Below are positions 56,385 to 64,000 of a stretch of DNA of 64,000 nt, one piece after another. The position numbers and the translations under genes are program-made. The DNA is from Mya arenaria (Eukaryota; Mollusca; Bivalvia; Myida; Myidae), in assembly GCF_026914265.1 (NCBI RefSeq), contig NC_069126.1:23847473-23911472 (forward strand), given 5' to 3'. The notes beneath the pieces were generated by a model, which was not told where the DNA came from, did not search any database, and saw only the letters and a program-made list of their open reading frames with translations. The first letter of the stretch is position 1. Every line of letters starts with the position of its first letter.

Positions 56385-56515
56385 GGCAGGGAACCTACAT
56401 AAACTCATCCCACGGCAGGGAACCAACATTAACTCATCAGGTCGCTTTAACGAGTAGACCTTGACATTGCCACGGCGGGGATCCAACATAAACTTACCAG
56501 GTCGCTTAAACGAGT
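56385..56515. repeat. Degenerate tandem repeat, about 50-bp units
   Basis: GGCAGGGAACCTACATAAAC, GGCAGGGAACCAACATTAAC and GGCGGGGATCCAACATAAAC recur; the latter two are each followed by a copy of AGGTCGCTT-AACGAGT. Confidence 0.65.
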
Positions 56516-56571
56516 CGGCAATATTTCTGTGTAACTTATCGCCTCATTAGGAGATACTTAACTAGTTCTTA

Positions 56572-56866
56572 TGCACCAGTCAATCGTAACCACGCCCCCA
56601 CAAGGTCTGGGGGGGATAGCGGGAAATTTGGGCCTTGTCTTTACCTTCCAGGTGGCCCCGCATTGCTGGGTGGACGCGGTGGCTTTGTTTTCGCGTCGAA
56701 AATATCGAGGAATGGGCCTTACCTAGGATTTCCCCGGGGTGCAGGGGCATTTGGCGGGGATTTTACCAGCAGTTTGTCCTGTCCCAGATTTTACCTGGGA
56801 TTGGCTTGTACGTAAGTCAAAGTCCCCACACTTACCCGGACCTGGGGGCCGTGGTTACAAGGTGCA
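56572..56866. mobile_element. GC-rich MITE, 'TGCACC' family, copy B with reversed core
   Basis: Ends TGCACCAGTCAATCGTAACC and GTGGTTACAAGGTGCA as in the other copies, but the body between them runs in the opposite direction (ACCTTCCAGGTGGCCCCGCA ... GATTTTACC ... AAGTCAAAGTCCCC). A 38-bp direct repeat of host sequence (TTATCGCCTCATTAGGAGAT...ACTAGTTCTTAT) flanks it at about 56538-56575 and 56883-56921. Confidence 0.8.
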
Positions 56867-56952
56867 TTAATATGTCGGTATGATTTATCGCCTCATCAGG
56901 AGATATTAAACTAGTTCTTATTAAGAGATACTGCATTGTTATTAGGAAGAGC

Positions 56953-57279
56953 CAGGGGCGTAGCTTCCTATAGGCCGTGTAGGCGGCCTACACATTTTTT
57001 GCAGAAAAAAACGAAAAAATAAAAATGCCAAATCTGCAATAAAAACTGAAGGCATAGGGAGGTTGGAAGGGAGAATGGTCTAAAATATGAAATTCCGACA
57101 AATGCGCTTTAATATATCGGAAACCGGGTATTTCAAATATTCAAATATATCGTTTTCCTATGCTCTAAAATTCATTTTCACGCGACATTAATGTTTCGTA
57201 TATTATTTATCAAAAGTTTCATATGGTCAGTACTTTAAAAAGTGGCCTACACATATATTTTCGTCAAGCTACGCCCCTG
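56953..57279. mobile_element. hAT-like MITE with CAGGGGCGTAGC ends
   Basis: Left end CAGGGGCGTAGCTTCCTATA ... GGCGGCCTACACAT and the complement at the right, GTGGCCTACACATATATTTT ... AAGCTACGCCCCTG. The CAGGGG...CCCCTG termini are typical of hAT elements. A 5-bp AGAGC flanks both sides; a full 8-bp duplication is not preserved. Length about 327 bp, no coding capacity. Confidence 0.75.
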
Positions 57280-58100
57280 AGAGCTAAGTACTAATTAGGA
57301 TAAAATGTTACTATCTCGTAAATATGAGATACCAGGTATCTCCTAATCAGAACGATCTCTTCATTAGGACTCAGCATCTCCTTATTAGTACACAATATCT
57401 CACAAACATATTTAGACTGTGCCACCAGGATGCTACCATACGTAGCTGACTGACCGACAGACGAACGGACAAAAGGACGAACACGAGCACGCATCATGAA
57501 ACTATCATACCTGCTCTAAGAAGTATGAACGTAATATTTGGTACATACGTGAATGGTACGCAAAGTAGTTTTATATACTTTGAAATAAATTCAGTGTGTG
57601 GTACTCAGATTGTCAAATTTGATTTAACAATTCTATTTGGTCCTCACGTTTGGATACGGTCTGATTGAAAATACAATACTTACATTATTGCACAATTATT
57701 TTGTCTCGCGGATGTTGGACGACAAACACAGCTAAATATTTATATGTATTGCGCTTACGTACATGTATTGTGATTGTATTTATCACTATTAAAATTGAGT
57801 GAAACCTGTCGTGTTATATTCTTTATAGATGGTGTATCAAATTTCGCCTCGTGGTATCATGCCAACATCCGGAACTTAGAATGACGTTTTAAAATTATGT
57901 GACGTCACATTACTGTAAATGTTTTCTCGTCGCGCATAGTACTCAATTCACAATATTATATTGCATACAATACATCCAGATGATATAAACTTAGAATTCG
58001 TCAAGTAATTAGAAACAGAATATACATTTTAAATACGGTACATGTGTAGCACATTTAATACGATATTTGTTGAAAATTAATAAACTAAAATGAATACATA
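57280..58100. other. Intergenic, scattered ATCTCCTAAT motifs
   Basis: Between 57290 and 57410 the motifs ATCTCGTAA, GTATCTCCTAATCAG, ATCTCTTCATTAG and ATCTCCTTATTAG recur at about 25-bp spacing. They match the AGGAGATA stretches flanking the MITE at 56572. Otherwise no gene seen. Confidence 0.5.
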
Positions 58101-58350
58101 CCACTGAAAAAAAGGTTCGGCAAGTCAAAATTTGCTCCGTTGAGATGAGAGAGAATTTCTACACATGGGTACTCGCAGTATATTTGATTTCCGGCATAAT
58201 GAATCAGAAATTCCGCATTCCCCGAGGTTTTTACAACCTTGTATAAAATAAAGTTTTGCTAACCGGGGTGCTGTTAGAGTAGACATAGGCGAGGCTTTAC
58301 AATGTGTGACAGAAAGTTGTTTCGCCCCGTCTGTCAAAAACAGCAATTAA
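58101..58350 (-). other. Possible non-coding first exon of the zinc-finger gene
   Basis: A less AT-rich patch on the minus strand that ends in TTTCAGTG|GTATGT, a good donor, and contains no frame with family similarity. It could pair with the acceptor at 55996. This is a guess from spacing and splice signal alone. Confidence 0.2.
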
Positions 58351-58746
58351 ATGCAAAGATCATTACAAAATCTAAATAACTCATGACTATTTATAGCACC
58401 ATTATGTATATTTTCAATTTATTTAAAAAAAAAAACATGTTAGTGTTTTAATACCGACATGTACACAAACATGTTTTATTTATAATTGATGCAGCTCAGA
58501 CAACAGGGACGTATGCTTGTATATCCATGTTTCTTTTCTTTTGTAAACAAAATGTTTTTTACAGCAAAGTTCAGACGGTTGGTTAGTTGATCCTGGATGA
58601 CAGAACATTTTGCATTATTGCGTACACGAAAATGTAACGCACATGTATGACCAGAAAATGATTTGATCTATAAACAAGAGTGTTGTACGACAGCGCGCTC
58701 GACTATACGCCGCTTTGTCTTAGACATCAATGCAATAATTATGTAA

Positions 58747-59047
58747 TGCACCAGTCAATTGTAACCACGGCCCCTCAAGGTCCGGAGAATAGCGGGGACT
58801 TTGACTTTCGGTCCAGTCAAGCCCGGGTAAAACCACCGCCCTGCGAGGACGAATTGATGTTAAAATCCCCGCCAAAAGACCCCGAACCCCAGGGACCCTA
58901 AGTAAGGCTATATTTGGCGCGAATACAAAACTACCGCATTCACCCGGCACTGCGGGGCCACCGGGATGGTAAAAACACGGCCCATTTCCCCGGCTTTCCC
59001 CGGTATGACCCCGGACCTCGAGGCCGTGGTTACAATTGACTTGTGCA
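58747..59047. mobile_element. GC-rich MITE, 'TGCACC' family, copy C
   Basis: Starts TGCACCAGTCAATTGTAACC and ends GGTTACAATTGACTTGTGCA. The core has the same direction as copies A and D (GCGGGGACTTTGACTTTCGG, then ACCCGGCACTGCGGGGCCAC). Confidence 0.9.
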
Positions 59048-59934
59048 TAATATGTGCCTGTCACAAGCAATCAAAAAAGTAAACAAGAAAGGGCCGCAGT
59101 GCGACGAAACTAGGCCCCAATTTCTCAAAAACTCTTAAGCGTAACTCATGTAAGTTTCTTGTTTCATGTAGCAAAATTACCTACTTAAATATGATTTTAT
59201 AAAACAAGGGTAGTTTATATTAAAAATAAAGCCTCAGATCAAAGGGCTGAGCTTGATCCTGTTAAAAGGGACTTCCTAGAAATTTGGGCCTGCCCAGTAT
59301 TACATTGATTGATAGAATAACTTCAGCCTTCGATGTGAGAGTCCACCGGTCGACGACGCCTTTGAGCTTTGAACTTTTGAACTTTTATTAAAATACTCAT
59401 GGCCTATCACAGGCATACTGAGTTGACAAACAAAATGCAATAATAAAATGGAATGGCGAACAATGGATACACATAACATGCACAGAATGATATGAAAATT
59501 ACTCTCTACCACACAACAACAAAATATATGTATAATGAACAATGAAAAAATCATCTGCATGAGAAGAAAAAAAGAAAAGAAAAATGGAAGGTGGAGTTGG
59601 AACTAAATAAAATTTATCTTTTAAATTTGAACAAAATATATTTTTTATGAATTTAGCTAATCTAATTATAGTAGAGGTATTAGTGCTACACATTAATTTC
59701 TGGATACTAAGTGTATTTGGATACTGATAGTAATATTTAGCCAGTCGTCTGTCTGTACACCACATTTCCCGCGGCCCGTTTTGACCGGGGATTCTCTGCC
59801 GGGCTCTTTCCGCTCCACTCGCCGTTACTGAGGGATCCTTGTTAGTTGCTCTAAAACTTTAATCAGACGCTCATGCCGACGCTGGGGTGAGAATTATACC
59901 TTATCTTATTACCCGTATAGTCGAGCTATTATAA
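59048..59934. other. Intergenic, nothing recognised
   Basis: No conserved reading frame or structured repeat found between MITE copies C and D. Confidence 0.4.
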
Positions 59935-60244
59935 TGCACCAGTCAATTGTAACCACGACCCCCAGGTCCGGAGAATAGCGGGGACTTTGACATTCGGTCC
60001 GGCCAACCTCGGCTAAAATCCCCGCCCTGCGGGGGACGAACAGATGGTAAAATCCCCGCCAACTGCCCCCGCACCCCAGTGACCCTAGTTAAAGTCCATT
60101 CCCCGCTGTATTTTATGCGAAGACAAAACCACCGCATTCACCCGGTACTGCGGGGCCACCTGAAAGGTAAAAGCACGGCTCATTTCCTCGGCTTTCCCCG
60201 GTAAACCCCCGGACCTGGGGGCGTGGTTAGAATTGACTGGTGCA
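59935..60244. mobile_element. GC-rich MITE, 'TGCACC' family, copy D
   Basis: Starts TGCACCAGTCAATTGTAACC and ends AGAATTGACTGGTGCA, flanked by ATAA..TTAT. The interior aligns with copies A and C, with small differences (GACATTCGGTCCGGCCAACC). It lies only about 890 bp from copy C. Confidence 0.9.
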
Positions 60245-60287
60245 TTATGAGGCCACGACAACGTAATATAAGCAATATGCATCTACC

Positions 60288-60642
60288 TTAAAGCTGCACC
60301 CTCACAGATTCACCGATTTTACAACCTTTTTTACGTTTTGTCTTTGAATGAGCATTTTTTGCGTGAATATCTGCAAACCAGTGATAAAAGTCTACTGAAA
60401 AAATATAAGATTTCAGATTTTCTTATTTCAGTTCGAAAACTAATGTTTTATGCCTTAAACCTTAACTAAAGGTTTAAGAAAATGCATAAAACATCATTTT
60501 TGTACTTATATAGAAATATAGGTGGCTTATATTTTGTCAGCAGTCTTATATAAATGTTTAACATGTATTTTTGAATAAATTGGCTCGTCCCAAAATAAAA
60601 AAAAGTTGTCAAAACGTTCAATCTGTGAGTGTGCAGCTTTAA
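60288..60642. mobile_element. TTAA-type MITE, copy 2 (well preserved)
   Basis: TTAA-AGCTGCACCCTCACAG at the left and CTGTGAGTGTGCAGCT-TTAA at the right form inverted ends extending over about 40 bp (to TTTACAACCTTTTT / AAAAAAGTTGTCAAAA). The TTAA on both sides is the target duplication typical of piggyBac-type elements. Non-coding, about 355 bp. A diverged copy is at 42954-43288. Confidence 0.75.
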
Positions 60643-62384
60643 ACCATTACATGCTTGATTTATTTTAGTTATTAAGAATTCATCCTCGGCACCCCAGCTT
60701 ATTTATTACCTATTCATTATCAGTTTAACCAATATATATAGTTTATTTTATGCATACCTGTAGGCTTTAAATTTGGATGTTTATGAAAATGCAATATACA
60801 TGTATGGTTAATAAAGTTAAGAAAACTGTCATGTAAAAACAATTTCTCATATTCCACAGATTCTTTGTAAGGAGTTTTGTATCAAATATAATGTTTCTCA
60901 ATTTAATATAAAGATAATTATAAATGCCGAAATAAACACATCGGTAGATTCAATGATCGTGCCTTTTGAATGCAAAAACCGTGCGTATATAGTGTTAAGT
61001 CATGCGTTTGTGAATGACATTCAAAATTTAAACTACGACAAAAAATAGGCTTAAATACATGTGCTTTAGAAATACTAAATAAGTACTTTGTTATGTGTAA
61101 CTTAATCTTAAACAAAGTGTCCTATTTTCAGACCAAGTTCAGAAACATTGTTCGCGTCTCAGTGAATGTCTTTTCTCTAAATCTAGATATTGATCTGCGA
61201 ATAATATTGCCTTAGTCCATCAGAAAAATCACCATATCGATCATGATATCATGTCTATTAGGAAAAGTTCGCCTCTGATCCTGAATGTCATGTTTAACGA
61301 ATCCATCACTAATGGGCGACGCTACGTGACCATTTCTCACGGGAGTATTCCTTGTAACCTTGACAATCCGTATGCATTCACGTTCGATGTGTTCAAGGGT
61401 ATAGCGACAGTATACCGAAACGTGATTTTGTTAAACTGTAAAGCCGGCAGATTATTGTGCGCGGTATAAGTGCGACAGCATGATACAGGCATTACAAAAG
61501 CATGCTGTTATCGCAAAATATGATCGTAATTACATTTTAAGTTGCCAATTATTTTATTTATTCGCAAAACAAACGACGACAAATATTGAACATGTATATA
61601 TATATATATAAATTCCCAAAATGAGTATTCAAATTGTAAAGAAAACGTTTGGAAATTATACAAACAAACAGTTGCAGAAATTAACATTGACATGAAAAAA
61701 ACAACACTATTGTAAGAATGTATAGCATACTTCACATGAATAAAATAAATATAACAATAAAAACATACAAAGACAAATAAGATAATAATCCACTTTTCTT
61801 CTGTCGGAGTGGACTTAATGATACAGTGTATGCGACAATGTCATGTTTGATTTTAAAATGAGCTATGAACATAACTCAGAAATCATGTGAACGAAATCAG
61901 ATCATAGTTAAAACATAGGTCGTATAAACTAAAGTCAAACTATATACATAGTATATATAAAGTATATATTATTTACACACTCAATTTTATCTAAAATTCC
62001 ATCACTCTGTGATCAATAAGTTTGGCAACGGATGAAATCACACTGAATAATGTGAAATGTTAACTCCATATAACAATGCCTTAGGGTACATACGAAAAAC
62101 TAAAAAAATAAGTTGTTCCCATGATGTTTTCGGCTGAACAGGAATACTATACACCAAGAGGCAAGAAATATCGATGAGTTAAAACCAAAGCCCAAGACTT
62201 TGCCTGTTTCATTGGCACCCACATATTCTGCAAAATAGATCATGTTCAATGAACGAGACTTCGCAGATTCTGCACTCATTCACAGGTGATGAACTACGCG
62301 ATGCACGGATCCTGATCTTGATCACACACGGGTGATGAACTATGTGACAGTGCGTTGGGTTTTCAATAGACATTCATTTCGAAA
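60643..62384. other. AOX 3' UTR and intergenic region
   Basis: A minus-strand AATAAA near 61557 could end the alternative oxidase transcript. A 72-codon plus-strand frame at 61251-61469 has no recognisable features. A (TA)n tract lies near 61596-61610. Confidence 0.4.
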
Positions 62385-63855
62385 CTATTTCCCGGGCTTA
62401 TACGGGTTATAGTCCGTCTCATTCATGGAAGCTAGCGTGTGATTCACCACTCGGTGGTGGGCCTCGTCCGCTCGGATCGCCAGAATGACGTCCCTCATGG
62501 TAGCTTCCGGCTGAAAAGAAATGAGGGAAAAAATGCAGCACCCACCATGACATATTGGTTTAAATAGCATTCAGATTTATTGAAATTGCAGTCCAGGTTG
62601 GAAAGAAAAATTAATAACTACAAACTAACAATATTTCCTTATATCCTGCTGAAATGAATAAAGTCTTAATTAAGTTGGATGTTCACAGAAAATGTATTAA
62701 AACAATAGTTATGAACAAATATATTACAATATGATATACTCGCGTTTAAATAGCCACGTACCATTCTTGAATAAGGCTAAGGTAATTTTTCCATATTTCT
62801 ATAAAATGCATACCGCTAGTTTCCAGTATCTGATGGCGAGGTCGGGACTCGGCTGTCTCTGCCAGTGTTGCATATTGCCGCTGTCGATGTCCTGAATACA
62901 GACCGTACTATTGATAACATGGTTATGTGGGTGAGAAACATTCTAAATTTATATACTCAAAAAACAACAACATCAAAGTGAAATAGAGCAGAGTACGAAA
63001 ACATTTGTAGCATACTAGTACGAGGCGTCCTAGGCTTAGGCATATGTTGATGTTCTGTTATTGGGTGTTGGTACCTTGCAATTCCTCCAATAAGCAATGG
63101 CAACGTGCTATTTGAAGTCTGTGCGCAAGTTCCATATAGTGAAATAATGTAGTTTTTACCTCAGCCTCACTTAAAGTCTGCTCCGATGTGAGATGTATAT
63201 CAAAGTCGTGACAATGGAATGTAACTTTTTTGTTGGACTATGAAATTCTTAAAACATGTGCATACCTGAAGACATTTGGTGTATGTTTTGACTGCTTCCT
63301 CTTCCAGGTACCCGACAAAGCGGTGACAGAACCTCGGGGAGATCAGGTACGCCAGACTGAACATCGTCACAAACGTACCTGCAGGGGTGGAGCACAGTGT
63401 GTTAAATGGTATACATTTGTGTACATTAAAATAAAAATAAACTTATATATGAAAGAAACCAGAATATACTATGTTCATCAAGATATTTACAAGACTGAAC
63501 TGTGTCAAAAACGTACATGTAGAGAATACCACATAGTGTTAAAGGGTATAGACTACAGCTGTTGTTACATAAAACCCAATTAGGATGCTAATAATTAAAA
63601 CAGCACTTAGAATCAATAATCATAATCAAAAGCATTAACATGGAAAGAGCCTAGCATACCCTAATAATTGATCCTGTGAGCATCCTGATCTTGCCCTTTC
63701 AATAAAACGGCTATAAATGGACGTTATAATTACTTTAGATCATAATTATTAAGATCGATTACCTTGGGCCCCAATGATGGCCCCGCGAAACAGGAACCCC
63801 GGTTGGCGGAGCTGCAGTGCCGTCATGAGATGCATTCGCTCGTTCTCCGCCTCCT
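62385..63855 (-). CDS. AOX: Alternative oxidase, mitochondrial (last four exons; 5' part outside window)
   Basis: Minus-strand exons 63855-63763, 63378-63266, 62891-62814 and 62510-62385 join in frame to about 136 residues. Alternative oxidase is a di-iron ubiquinol oxidase on the matrix face of the inner mitochondrial membrane; it passes electrons from ubiquinol to oxygen without proton pumping. Visible iron-binding motifs are EEAENERMH (Glu and the E-x-x-H His), [16 protein letters not shown], and [31 protein letters not shown] and [13 protein letters not shown] match the family's membrane-associated helices. The C-terminus NPYKPGK fits the N-P-[YF]-x-P-G motif described for animal enzymes and absent from plant ones. 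The mitochondrial targeting part and the first iron ligands lie beyond 64000. An acceptor precedes 63855. Confidence 0.95.
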
Positions 63856-64000
63856 CTACAAATGGCAGAAGAGCAGGTTTAATTTCTATTTTACAAAAAC
63901 ATAATTCATATAAGGTATCAGTATTGCCCTGAGCAATTATTTAAATACCAGTACAAATAATTGGCATGGCTGATGACGGATAAACAGGAATGGTTGGCTT

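Noticed and set aside
56635-56883. Open frames inside the GC-rich MITEs (also at 17177-17614 and 58680-59070)
   Set aside because: Both strands are open because the body is GC-rich; the frames are not conserved in phase between copies.
57291-57497. Minus-strand frame MMRARVRPFVRSSVGQ
   Set aside because: Short, compositionally odd, made partly of the ATCTCCTAAT repeats, with no exon signals.
61251-61469. A 72-codon plus-strand frame starting MSIRKSSPLI
   Set aside because: No domain, signal peptide, neighbouring exon or promoter supports it.

Overview
The window is nuclear DNA of an invertebrate animal, most likely a bivalve mollusc. It is AT-rich, its genes are split by GT-AG introns, and it is full of short inverted-repeat elements, tandem arrays and broken LINE pieces. 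The animal placement rests on two products: a complete dynein-2 intermediate chain (WDR60/DYNC2I1) and an alternative oxidase ending in the animal-type C-terminal motif NPYKPG. The mollusc placement is inference from repeat style and from alternative oxidase being present. No bacterial operon, CRISPR array, rRNA gene or retrovirus-like element was recognised.

Layout. (1) 1-4300, minus strand: a small secreted protein with a possible BRICHOS domain, a TATA promoter near 4260, a non-coding first exon, and a LINE relic in its first intron; its 3' end was not found. (2) 4300-12000: no convincing gene; a 42-bp tandem repeat, a second LINE relic and a tRNA-like SINE relic. (3) 12146-21622, minus strand: two tandem paralogues of a double-hotdog thioesterase-like protein, each with three coding exons and matching intron phases. 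The downstream copy (18776-21622) is intact at 310 aa; the other (12146-16838) carries one in-frame stop. (4) 22414-49202, plus strand: WDR60 in 32 exons that join in frame to 1026 aa. (5) 53999-55984, minus strand: a 22-finger C2H2 zinc-finger protein with its coding sequence in one exon, converging on WDR60. (6) 56300-61500: a cluster of inverted-repeat elements. (7) 62385-63855, minus strand: the last four exons of mitochondrial alternative oxidase, running off the right edge.

The genes do not form a pathway: cilium transport (WDR60), respiration (alternative oxidase), acyl-thioester hydrolysis (the paralogue pair), a probable DNA-binding regulator and a secreted protein sit side by side as usual in an animal genome. 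The notable part is local genome dynamics. Four tandem arrays start at a splice donor or a stop codon, two WDR60 introns hold decayed copies of the neighbouring exon, and at least seven inverted-repeat element families are present, one in four copies of which one has its core reversed. I saw no convincing undescribed biological system.
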